A DNA stretch of 64,000 nt, taken from the NCBI RefSeq assembly GCF_037126465.1, contig NC_088203.1, forward strand, positions 85,746,668 to 85,810,667, given 5' to 3'. The notes under the pieces were generated by a model. The model made no database searches, was not told the DNA's origin, and saw only the letters and a list, made by a program, of their open reading frames with translations. Source of the DNA: Ornithodoros turicata. Its lineage: Eukaryota > Arthropoda > Arachnida > Ixodida > Argasidae. This document shows, piece by piece, positions 1 to 11,000 of this stretch; the first letter of the stretch is position 1; each line of letters opens with the position of its first letter. Position numbers and translations under genes: made by a program.

Positions 1-99
1 CTGCCTGCCTGATTAGGCGGCATGTTTCTCGGGAAGGGAAAGGTGGTGGAGAGGAGGAGAGTGAAGTGGAAGACCGAGCGAAATCCGCTCGGGGGGAGG

Positions 100-266
100 A
101 TAGCTGCGTCCATGGGCCGACTTCAGGGGAACTGTGCCGGCATACGCCTATTACACATCTGAGGGAAACCCAGGAAAAACCCCAGACGGCACAGCCGGCC
201 CGCGGATTCGAACCGCGGACCTCCCAGTCTCCAAGCGCACGCGTTACCGCTGCGCCACCGGAGCTG
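100..266 (-). repeat. tRNA-derived SINE copy
   Basis: Read on the minus strand, this stretch has a tRNA-like head with an RNA polymerase III A box (TGGCGCAGCGG, 258-248) and a perfect B box (GGTTCGAATCC, 214-204). A body follows whose motifs recur at 53454-53582 and 54025-54150. tRNA-derived SINEs of this kind are known from ticks (Ruka in Rhipicephalus is one), but membership of a named family is not tested. The downstream limit near 100 is approximate. Confidence 0.7.
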
Positions 267-1791
267 GTGCGACTTGGACAGACATCAAAAACCCGTGAAT
301 TTGGGTGTAGGGATATCGTGCTTTTAAACGCGGCATATACCATCTTACGAAGCAATCGAGCATCCTCCTTGATTTTCCTTGTTTCGAGAACGGGAATTTC
401 CAGATCGGGGATTTTGCAACCGGGAACATCGAGGTCCAAATCCATTTCACCACATTGCGCTAGCAATGGGGTAGGGCATCGCCCCTGGCAATGAAACTCC
501 ACACTCATCTTCATTTAACTAAAGTTGTCGTTTTTGTGGAGTCGTGGCTGTTCCCAGCCGTGGGCTGTGTGTGGTGAGCTAGCGTGTTTCTCATGTGTCG
601 TGTACGATTCAGTCGGTTCAGTTTCGGATGGCAAGGGATATTTTTCGTGGAAGGGACGCCCGAAAACAAAGTTCGGTAAGGTGCCGCTCTTTCCTTTGCA
701 CAGGCATCACGATCCATTAGCTGTCAGGAAGGCTGAATTTTTTCTGTCCCGAAACCCCAGGATTTCGGGACATGAACATATGCCGGGATCGGAACCCTAG
801 GAACACATGGTGTCCAACAGCTTCAACTCTATCCACCGCGCGAGATATCGCGACCTCGTGGGGGGAGGAAGGGCCGACAACGAACGAAAAATCGATACAC
901 AAACATTCTCCCGCGGTGACTGTCGCCGACGGCGTTCCCAATGTTTTCAATTGCAAACAGATTTGTGCTCACAAAAAAGCTGCCCCGACGCCTTTTGCTG
1001 TCCAGCGAGAACCGAAAGTAACAGAGCGTTGCCATCGCGATGCGGCACGTGCCCAGCACGCCCTGTGATTGGACGACGCCAGACACCACCCACAACAGCA
1101 CGTTTCCAGGGGGACATCAAAAACGATCGCAAATTCGAATAAAAAAATTCAGCTAGCGTGGGATGTATCTCATCTGAGGCACCCCACCCCCAACAGACAC
1201 ACCTGGTGTCGAAAGATGGCATTACTAGGCAAGCAGTAATAAATCGATTGGCTTTACGGCAGTAAGCCGAGGGGGGGAAGCAGCGTGTCACTAATTTCTA
1301 TATTTTGCTGCACGCCAAGAAAATTAGTTGGCGCCAGAAATACTACGCGCACGACAATAGTCGGCATTCGATCTGCACAGCCTTCCAGCAACATATATGC
1401 ATTTTGGAACATTGCTTGGAGGGGCATCAAAACCTTCATTCGTGCAAAGGTGTACGTGTCAACTAAATAATTGTTTGCCTGTGATAACTAACGCTAATCT
1501 GGCTAATGTTTTCGTGCTTTTGCAGTTGACTTTAAAAACTTTATTGGGTTCCACTTAGAACTCCAACTTGTGTTACTTCATTATCCAAAACCTATCCTCC
1601 ATAATGCTCACAAACCAAGCATAATGGTTATAATGCACATTGGTTCATCACAAGGAGCAATTTCATGTGTCGTCTACTTTGCCCTTATATTAAAATCTGA
1701 AGTCACTCATGACTTAACAGGCCAGATCAGTCACCTACGTCATGACAAGCTTGAAAATAATGGCTAGGAAGCAAGCGAGCTGGTGAAGATG
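267..1791. other. intergenic, no gene recognised
   Basis: Only short overlapping open frames on both strands occur here. None has a recognisable domain, conserved-looking composition or splice context. I see no RNA gene. It is probably degraded repeat and spacer sequence. Confidence 0.5.
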
Positions 1792-1908
1792 ATGCACAAT
1801 GCAAAACCACGAGACTAGGGAACACGAAAGGACAGACACAAACACGAAGACTTCGTGTTTGTGTCTGTCCTTTCGTGTTCCCTAGTCTCGAGGTTTTACA
1901 TTATGCAT
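1792..1908. repeat. near-perfect 58-bp-arm inverted repeat (hairpin)
   Basis: Arms 1792-1849 and 1851-1908 are reverse complements with only three mismatches, around a one-base centre at 1850. The inner part, from about 1809, is perfect. A 13-bp direct repeat, CATGACAAGCTTG, lies at 1741-1753 and again at 1906-1918. A transcript from either strand would form a long stem with almost no loop. It could be a small foldback element or a small-RNA source; no coding potential is seen. Confidence 0.85.
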
Positions 1909-1918
1909 GACAAGCTTG

Positions 1919-3903
1919 TTGTGTGACAGCTAAATGTCATACCAGTACCTATCATGGAGCTTATCCTCCAGCTAGCCTGGGTCTACGCCATTCTATCTAA
2001 AACTGGCTAACTTTGAATCACTTGCATTTGTAAATAATAATAATAATAATGCAGAATTTCGATTGAGTTCGAGGAGGCACAGGAACATGCAGGCACACAC
2101 TACAAAGTAGACAGGACAGGCTCGCAATTGTGGTAAAAAGCTACTTCTCAACAAGCTAGAGTGATTTTACAACAGCCATAATCTTAAAGTAGGATCGTAA
2201 TCAATGGATCAGCAATTCCAAACTATGCGGTGGGGCTCCAAAGAAAAAAAAGGTGGGGGAATAAAAATTATCTGAAGAGCGGCAGTGTTTGATCCAGGGT
2301 ACACAGCGAACCTAATAGTATATATAAAACCTTTGGGGTGTGTGGTGATCATTTCAGGGATGAGCAGTGTGTGTGTGTGTGTCCACTATACGCCGCCTCC
2401 ACCCGTGATAATTCTCTAGAGAAATTTAAAAAGTGTGCCAAATGCTCGCATCGCAGATATTGCATTACCCCACCCAGAATACACACAAAATGTTTCCAAT
2501 TAAATCTGGGTACGTTTTAGTACCCTTAACCACGATTCTTGAGGCTATGAGTGTCAGCTGTCCTGCAGATCGGGTGCTGAACCGGTGTTTATCAGTATGT
2601 GAACGAGGGAAATTGAAACAGCACCCGCCAACTGCCTGAAACTGGCATACAAACGCATGTTTCGCTCACCGAAGCGAACAAGCTCCTGAGTGCCACACAA
2701 AATATTCGACCAAGCAATTTTGAATTGTGCAAGCTTGATGCAATTTGTGACCGAGTTTTGCAACAACGCCAAATGCAAGACCTGTTAAAACGCCAACGAG
2801 AAAGAAAGACGAAGTAACCCGGGCAAACATACTTTAGCCCTTCGTGTACGGGAAGACGTGCACAGACGAATATGTACGGCTATACCAACAGGCTTAATTC
2901 GAGTGTGCCGGTCACCATCGAACCCATTTACAGATGCGACCCGATGCAGGTAGTATAGTATTCATTCCACAAATGCATACTGAAGATAATACAAAACTAT
3001 GAACGAACACATAATAACGCTGCCCCTTCAATCTAACGCGTAGCTGATTAAACCTTTCGCCTGTTTCATCAAAAATAGTCGCCATGTTAAGCCTAACTAC
3101 GATAGAGAGTGGCTTACCTAAAGCAATTTAGCCTCGGTATGTTCCTCAAGTACGCCTTACAGCAGTCGTCCTCTGTCAAAGTCTTCAGTGGTAAACGTGT
3201 GGTCTTCCGATTGACACTACCGTCATAAAAAAAATTGCAGCTACAGGATGTAGAACTAATACATAGAACAACGAGCTTGCGCACCAGTCCACGCACCAAG
3301 AGAACGAAACGAAGAACGGTAAAAGAACCCACAATCCCTTGCGCGCACCCTCGCACGCACAACGCGGATCGCAGACATCGCTGGGAACGGTGTGGCGCGC
3401 TTCGGGCTTCGGTGGTCGATGGATATGACTATAATGAAGCTTCCTCAAAATGAAAAAAAAAGTTCTCAATTTTTGCTAACCTTCCCCCGTACATAGAACT
3501 TCTGGGGAGGGCGTAGAATCTGGTGGCAGCGCTGTAGATATATGGGGATAAAGGGTGACCGCTTTTCTATAAAATTGCCTTGGTGTGGCCGGTGCAACAG
3601 GTAAAAAGGGGAAAATGCAAAAGACAGAACAACCCCCAAGACCTGAATCCGCCACCTCACAACTTCGTAGATCGCAAAATCCGCTTAAGCGGTCGCGGTG
3701 CAGCCGAAGGAACTATACAATTGCTCGACTTTGAGTATGTATTCACCATTAAATGAGATTACTAAAGTATAATGCGAAAATAAAATAAATTATTATTATT
3801 ACATTCAAAACTGTAGGATTTATTCTCTTTTTCGTTGACCTGCATTGCAAGGTGGCGCACCTCCAATATAGGACTGAAAAAAAAAAAAAAGAAAAAAAAT
3901 CTA
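1919..3903. other. intergenic, no gene recognised
   Basis: This stretch holds a short AAT microsatellite near 2034-2049, a TATA-like tract (gtatatataaaa) near 2320 and a TG run near 2370. The short open frames look random. No domain, tRNA or transposon end was identified. Confidence 0.5.
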
Positions 3904-3911
3904 TATTTCAC

Positions 3912-5365
3912 AAGTGATGGCCACTATAACTACTTCTACACCAGAGCTGTACGTAACGCGTTACAAGGAACGCGTTACTCGGTAACGCGTTACTGTTTTT
4001 GTAACTAAGTAACGACTTAGTTACTTTGCTAACAAATATAGCTAGGAACGTATACTTAGTTACAAAAATTGGTAACGCGTTACTGCAAGTTACTCGTTCC
4101 TTTTCTTTTCCTTTTTGCTCACTGTCACCAACCACGGCCGCCAGTTGTGGTTTTTCCCGCGCTCATGGCGGTATTCCACGAGTCTCAAGCATGCGGAAAA
4201 ATCTCCAGCGAAGAGAAAAGGATACCAGAGAGCAACGCTCAATTCTCATTGCTCTATAGTGTCCACAGTGTTTCAGCACACTCAATGTGTTCCTTCTTTC
4301 AAGTATTCACTGAGCTCAGGGCGTCTAGTGCTTTGTCTCTCTGTCCCGTACTCAGGAACTCATGTCAATGATCATGTGAAGGCCTCCTTGTGAATGAACT
4401 CCGTTTTTTTCTCCTGAAAATCCCTCTTACGTATCACCGCCTCCAACTCTGTTCTTCGTATGGTGTACATTTAGCCTTGGGCTTTATTTGATGCAAGCCC
4501 GAGTCGACAGTATACATGAGACAATACAACGTATACAAGACAACATATGTATAGGCGATATAGATAGGCGATGCTTTCGTATTACTGCTGTCTGGTATGC
4601 AAATGTAACGTATAGAAGTAACTTGTTACTTCCAAGTAACGAGAACGCGTTCCTTTTATTTGTGAGTAACGAGTAACGTATTTAGTTACTATTTTTTCGA
4701 AGGAACGAGTAACGTATTTAGTTCGTTTTTTGGGGTAACGTGTACAGCTCTGTTCTACACTAGTTTAACTATAACTACTAACTACTTTGTGATTGAGTAG
4801 TTTAACTTGTAGTTCAACTACTTTTCAGGAGAGTAGTTAAAACTACTTTTTAACTACTGCAATGTAGTTTAACTACATCTATAACTACTTAACGTTGTCC
4901 ACCAACATGTTCTTGGACAGCTAAATCTGAATCACAAGCAATGATAAACTTTGGCTCAAGCCATTGCTACGATCGTCAAATACAAAGCTTGCGGCAGGAT
5001 TCTTTCTGTGCCTACGCGAAACTAAGTTGCAGAATTATTTCGCAGCAAATGAGGCTTCACTAGACAAGCATTAAAAGTGAAGGTTTAGTACACATGCACG
5101 ACGCAATTGCTCTGCACCTCCGTTCTCATCAAACAAGTAGCTCAAGGTAAAAGTCGGAAGCACAATCTTGCCGTAAAGCTTGCGGCAAAATCGGAAGTAG
5201 TTGGCGCCTTCAGTAACCTAACTACTGTAGTTAACTACTTAAAATAGTAGTTTAACTAGTAGTTGCCACTACATTTCTGCAAGTAGTTGATAACTACTTT
5301 TTAACTACAATCAGGTAGTTTAACTCGTAGTTTAACTACATGTAGTTAACTACTGGCCATCACTG
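3912..5365. mobile_element. hAT-type non-autonomous element (outer member of a nest)
   Basis: The ends are inverted (left AAGTGATGGCCA, right TGGCCATCACTG). They are flanked by a perfect 8-bp direct repeat TATTTCAC at 3904-3911 and 5366-5373, and an 8-bp target duplication is the hAT hallmark. The inside is rich in repeats of the type TAGTTTAACTAC and has no transposase frame. Without the nested element (3942-4752 plus its 8-bp duplication) it would be about 635 bp, the size of a MITE. The first base is A where the right end predicts C, probably a point mutation. Confidence 0.85.
3942..4752. mobile_element. hAT-type MITE nested in the 3912-5365 element
   Basis: Terminal inverted repeats CAGAGCTGTAC and GTACAGCTCTG are perfect over 11 bp. 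They are flanked by a perfect 8-bp duplication TTCTACAC at 3934-3941 and 4753-4760. Subterminal repeats of GTAACGCGTTAC type are dense, and a core region without them lies in the middle. No transposase is encoded. It inserted after the outer element because it splits that element's subterminal repeat block. Confidence 0.88.
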
Positions 5366-5373
5366 TATTTCAC

Positions 5374-7500
5374 AATACAATTTGACAGGCTAGGAAGCAC
5401 GCGAAATTTACAATTTGTGGGCAACCAAAAGGCTTTTATAGGAAATAATAGCCCCACGTCTACCACACACCTGCATAAAAAAAGAAAAAATCTAGGCATA
5501 GAGAAGTCACTAACAGCTGCAATAAAGAGAAGGAAAGGTCTGAAAGAAATAAAAGTAACAACATATAGCAAAAATGAATGCTCGTAGAACTCTTTATTGA
5601 AATAGAAAAATATTCCCTTTCTCTTCCGTATGTGATGAATTATGGTAACATACTGGCTGCATACTTGATTATCCAATTTTCTTCCTTCCGTGATCAAAGT
5701 TTACAGCGCACACAATATATACGAGTTGCACTGATCCAACGCTCCATCTATGCAAAGGTGCCACATGGCATGGGCAGGGGCGCCTTCTGCTGACCGGAAC
5801 AGTCTGATGTTGAATAGGGCATTCAGAGAGCTTTAGTCCAATGTCACGTAGTATATCACAATTGACACATTGCTGGAGCAAACAAGTCCTTCCTAGCTTA
5901 CCTGGGGCATGTCCATGGACTCAAAGGAGAGACATTCCCACTGAATTTTCTGGTAAAAAACAAAAAAAGACAACGCACAGGGTGGAAGTTCTACCACGCC
6001 TTATGTTGAACATTCTCACGGGGCCGGAATATCGAGAGTGGTACACTGCACAAGTCGCTCGTGCAGATACCTGGTAGTAATATACTTGATTCTGCTCTTG
6101 AGAGGGTGCACACTGTTCCACTGCCAACGGACTCTCAGAAATAAACAGTAGTGTAGACTAGATGCTGAACTGTTCGAACATCAATTACATTTATGTTCCA
6201 CTGTGAGCGTCTCGCACTTGGAAACATGCCCACAGCTTAGAGACCCCGCCTGCTGCAATGTTTAGCACCTGCGACTATTGAACATCAGTGTAGTGCTCAG
6301 TAATAGCCTAGATATTTTAAGAAAACGTTTCAAGTGTATACAAGTTAAATAGAGGACTTAACGTGACAGTTTTAAATAGTGGTGTCACTAGGGTATGTGT
6401 CACCCCCACCCCTATAATGGATCCCCTGATGCAATACATAACAATATCGTACCACAGGCAGTAAAAAAAAAATCAACGTCCTCGCAAAGGGCTCTTCGTG
6501 CCACCGCAGAGAGAGAGAGCTTCTGGTGCAGCATGCCACCCACTTCCGTCGCGTCACCCGGTATGGACCGCACCCTGGGAAGCCCCCTATAGGGACGTTC
6601 CTAATAGTCTTGTTGGATAATCTGTGGTTTTACATGTCACAACTATGACTGCATTCAATGTCACAATGGTTAATTCTACCCACCTTATGCTTCCCTAATA
6701 CAGTGGTCCCCAAAGTGTGGTCTGCTGACTCCTGGGTGTCCCCGAGATTATTCGTGCGGCCGAAACAATCGAAGACAGCCCGAAGACAGTCTTGGCGAGT
6801 GCTGGTCTCCGAGTGGGACGCGCGAATCTAAATCGAAATATCTAATATACTGTCAAATCAAAATATACTACCTTCACGTCTTCTGCATGGTGTTTGTTTG
6901 TTTTTCCATTTTTCTTTCTTTCCGTCCCTATTTACGTCAACATGAATCACACTTAATAGGGGTCCTCGAATGGATTCTCACTGGTTTGGGGGGTCCGACA
7001 CAACGGGAAGTTTCGGGAACGCTGCCCTAACATGCACTGAACTCTGAAAGTCAACTGCAGTAGAGGAAGTACGTAGGCGATGCCTTTCATGCCACAAAAT
7101 CGCTACCGTCCTTGACCTGGAAATTTGCAATTGAGCCACCAAGAAATTTAACCAATATCTTGCCCACTAATAATACGTACCAACAACGTTATGATCAAGA
7201 ACAACTTCAGGCACGAGGGAAGTAATGAACGAAAAGAAAACTGCACAAAAAGAAAAAAAAAAAAAAATCAAGAAGGGCGTGTGAAGCAGGTGTTAACTGT
7301 GCATCCGCAGTATTTCGAGATGCTGTAGGCGTAAATGTTGCAGTGTTAAACGCAGAAACGTGTGGCGTTTCAGAAGGCACACCCTGTACGATTTGTTGCA
7401 GAAAGGCAATATGTGTGACCGTTATTCACTCGCGTACCTCTAGCAATGATCACTTGGGCATGGCAAACTCGTGCAAATGTCTAGCCAGGAATAGATGCAG
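5374..7500. other. intergenic, no gene recognised
   Basis: This is AT-rich sequence with short open frames only and A-runs near 6467 and 7252. I found no conserved protein block, tRNA or clear transposon terminus. The part nearest 7500 borders the furry 3' UTR. Confidence 0.45.
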
Positions 7501-7518
7501 AGTTGATGTTGCAGACGT

Positions 7519-7524
7519 TTTATT
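7519..7524 (-). terminator. candidate furry polyadenylation signal AATAAA
   Basis: On the minus strand AATAAA lies about 260 nt downstream of the furry stop codon at 7785-7787. It is the first canonical hexamer I noticed after that stop, which gives a 3' UTR of roughly 280-300 nt. Use of this site is inferred. Confidence 0.55.
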
Positions 7525-7784
7525 TGTACCTGCACGTTGATACAATAAGTTAAAAGAATGCCGAACCTCTACACCTTTGACTAGGCCGTATGTGCTGGCT
7601 GCATAACTGCATCATATTCACCTTCCCGTACAAAAGGACCAACAGAGGTCACACGACTGGCTTACAATTTCACGCAATGTTCCCACGTGTACTGAGTAAA
7701 ATTGATCGATGGCCTGTTTCTAGCACGATACAAAACGGTCTCACGAAAGCTCTGTACAAAAGTCATTGAAAAGCACGACACACA

Positions 7785-8014
7785 TTAGCACTCTGACTTG
7801 CTGAAAAGTGGATTGCCTGCATCTAAGGTGTGGGTGTCCAATGCATGCAGAGCAGAGGACACCTGCAGGCTGAAGTCCATCAACCGGTGACACGTATCAC
7901 GTAGGTCTTGATCCGGGCGTGTCACCACCACAAACCCGTTGTGGTGCTGACATAGTTGGCGGCAGTACGCGCCGAGCACCGCTTCTAAGTCGTCGTCTTC
8001 AGCGAGAGGGGCTC
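7785..8014 (-). CDS. fry: furry exon 3 (C-terminus)
   Basis: The acceptor is cacattacag|GAGCC, phase 1, completing the split Gly codon. The 75 residues contain NGFVVVTRPDQDL and CHRLMDFSLQV. These parallel the conserved FRY/FRYL tail (vertebrate pattern: G-F/N-FVVVG-x-DL, then YKLMELNLEI). The stop is TAA at 7787-7785. The open frame upstream of the acceptor (8015-8219) runs into a transposon and is intron. Confidence 0.85.
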
Positions 8015-11000
8015 CTGTAATGTGTATTACGCATTTCACTGCAAGTTGTACTGGGAGCAACGCAACACTCTCTGGCATAGGCACAGTGAGCACAAGTTGA
8101 TAACCGGGCACATTGTGGGTATTAACTTTCAGGTAACTCGAACCAACAGCAGTCTGAGCAGCGAGTCTGCCATGTCGGCACCACAAACTACTAGAGGGTG
8201 CGGCACTCAAGTGTGCCACATTTCCGTCACTTCATTAGAAAAGAAGGTAAGGTCCAACACGCCTGAAATTTTGCACAGTGAGAGCCATTTTCCTAAAGTT
8301 TTTTTTAGCATTCCTCGCGGACGTCGTCTGTTCACGCACACAGGAGATAAAAATTGTTCGAACTTTAGACCACATGCATTTTCTATGGCTTATTCCCGGT
8401 TACTTTGGGGACACTTCGTCGGTGAACCGCGTTTCACAACGAGTTTCGTCACATCACACACAGGTGGCGCAAGGCTCCAAGCAAAACCGAAACTCTTTGA
8501 GCAAGCCTTGCGCCACCTGTGTGTGATGTGGCCAAACTCGTTGTGAAACGCGGTTCGCCGACGAAGTGCCCCCAAAATAACCGGGAATAGGCAATAGAAA
8601 ATGCATGGGATCAAAAGTTCGAACAATTTTTATCTCCCGTGTGCGCAAACAGACGACGTCCTCAAGGAATGCTAAAAAAACTTCAGGAAAATGGCTCTCA
8701 CTGTGCAAAATGTCAGGCGAGTTGGACTTTGTCTCCTTTTCTTATGAGGTGACGGAAATGTGGCACACTTGAGTGCCGCACCCTGTAAATTATAGCGACC
8801 ATGTCGTACAGACCCCTTCCCGGCGCCGCGTTTGGTGGCTAGCGGTGGCGCTACTCGTCAGCCCGGTTATTGCTTCCTCAATTTCTACAGTACTCTGTAC
8901 TTCAGCTTACTTTAGTATTTTTGTACAAGCGGTGTATGTCCCACGAGGGTTGCTTCTTTCTAAAGTTGATTATCGTCATCATCCTACGCGTTTTTGTAGG
9001 AACTGTTGCTGTCGTCTGCTACGGTAGTCGTACGTCCGCTTCTGTGTGTTCAAAATTCAAATTTCCATTGTCCAACCATGATGCAGATCTCACGGGCCGA
9101 TGAGTAGCGCTTCTAGTGGATCGTGCGGACGGGCTCCACAATGGGTTTACCGATTATGACATGGTCGCTATAATCTAGAAGGTCGTGGTCGGCACACAAC
9201 ACAAAATAGCAAAGGAAGTAAAGCTGCGGCAAAGTAGATAAAACAGTGCTGCACTCGGTAGTGTCACTGTGTTACGCTAATGCATGAAAACCTTTTCCCC
9301 CGATACTTCCGCGACATCAACTGTTTCAACGAACACTTAGTGAATAAGTAGATAACATATCATCGAAGTCAAGAAAATGACCAGCAAATTTAATCCATCC
9401 AAGACACGCAAAGCCATCATACAACTCAGATAGTTGTGCCACTTCAACCGTGTTGACATTTTTACCTGGTAGAACAGAGCGGTGAGCATGCAGGTGTCGC
9501 GCTGCCTCTGCCCAGTGGCGTCCTTGAAGAAGTGCAGCTAGAACGGCTTCTGCTTCCAGGGGCCCCATAGCTCCTACAGCTGCAGGGGTAGGAGAGAGGC
9601 GTTCGCTCTCTGTGTCCTCCACGGAGCGCAGGATCTCCGCACGCACCGTCCCCACTTCTTCGGACAGGTCCAACACGTGAGCCTGGACCGAACTCACAGA
9701 GAGATGTTCCAACAGCTTGCGGAACCCATCCAGGAGTAGGAGGGCCTGGGTGTTTTGGAACGTTATTTCATTACGGTTTGCTCCCTAAACAAAATATAGT
9801 GTCGGGCTCAGTATCGTTCGTCCTTGCATGCAGAGAATTTTTCACTATACAAAGTGTAAAGGGAGTGCCAATTATTCGAGGCTTCAGTTCTTCAATGTCT
9901 TTATGAAGCAACCATCGCTGCTGAGCGTCTGTACGGGTTGTATGGTTATCGGCAGCGAACTCCACAGTTTGGGCTCAGAAAACGGCACTTATGCCCAGTA
10001 TGTTACAATTTGACAGAAACATCTACAACGATTATATAATTATGACCACCTACAAATGCACACGTTTGTAGCGGCGGAGGTCAAATGCAAAGAGGCTGTA
10101 AGAGCACTGCAGTTTGTGGGGCAATGCAGTACGGACATTTCCAGACCACGGACTTACGGATTACGGACCAGAGCATTTCCCCATAGCAGTTACTTACATA
10201 TCGGTACAATGTGTCTGTCATATTAACTTACTTTATGCAAGTGCCAAAACTCTCGTTACCTGGAAGTGAAGGCGGTGCAAGGCCCGACAGAGGTCCAGCT
10301 TCTGCTCTTCCACCAGGTCTCCCGATATGGAATCTCCCAGTGCCTCTAGCTTCGCTGCGGACCGGACGGCATCTAGAGCCTCCGACACGTGCTCTCTTTT
10401 CTCCAGGAATGTCTCCCAATGCTCCTGCTGCTCAAGCACAAGGCAGCGCAGGCTCTCTCCAACTGACATCACCTGGGGGTCTATGAACACGAAAGGAAGC
10501 TCCGTCGTCAACGAGTCCAGCGCTGTAACGAACAGAGATCCGACACGACGCATTGAATCTGTGCCAGATATCATTTGGCAGGCATCACGCGTCATCCGCG
10601 CCACTTTGCGAAACGCCTCTCGAAGCAGACGCCCCAGCGATGGATACACGCTGGCAGCAGACGATTCATCTGGGCTGGACGACAGCACTCGTCGGACGAT
10701 GCTCCGCCAGACATCTTCCGCATCGTCGAGCAGCGGTGCTGCAAGCGGGGAGAAGCTGGGTGATGTATTGCTGAGCGTGAGGTCTCCGTCGCTGACAAAG
10801 CTCTGCGACGACCCGGGACTGCCCGGAGGACGGCTCTTGAGAGCTGGGAAGCCTTCCGACGGTGAAACACTGCCGGCTTCGTCGTCTGATGACTCTTCTC
10901 TGCGTGGAGTGGTGCTACGGGTTGCGAGGCTGGTATCAGCACCAGGAGCTTCAAAGTTAGAAGGTGATCGTCGTCGGACTCCCCAGTTGAAGTTATCGAT

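Noticed and set aside
8015..8219. Upstream extension of the frame that contains furry exon 3, including a possible ATG at 8219
   Set aside because: It runs into the palindromic MITE at 8194 and precedes a good acceptor at 8015-8016 whose phase matches exon 2. It is treated as intron.
7785..8219. Briefly considered as a separate gene with a CENP-M-like pattern
   Set aside because: The C-terminal NGFVVV / LMDFSLQV blocks fit the FRY/FRYL tail much better, and splice phase joins it to furry.
8773..9103. Frames resembling a small membrane protein, with a lookalike at 30493-30777
   Set aside because: Similarity between the two is explained by two copies of MITE-B; there are no splice or start features.
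9326..9465. Open continuation of furry exon 2 to a TGA
   Set aside because: It lies beyond a strong donor, and the conserved FRY tail is encoded by the next exon.
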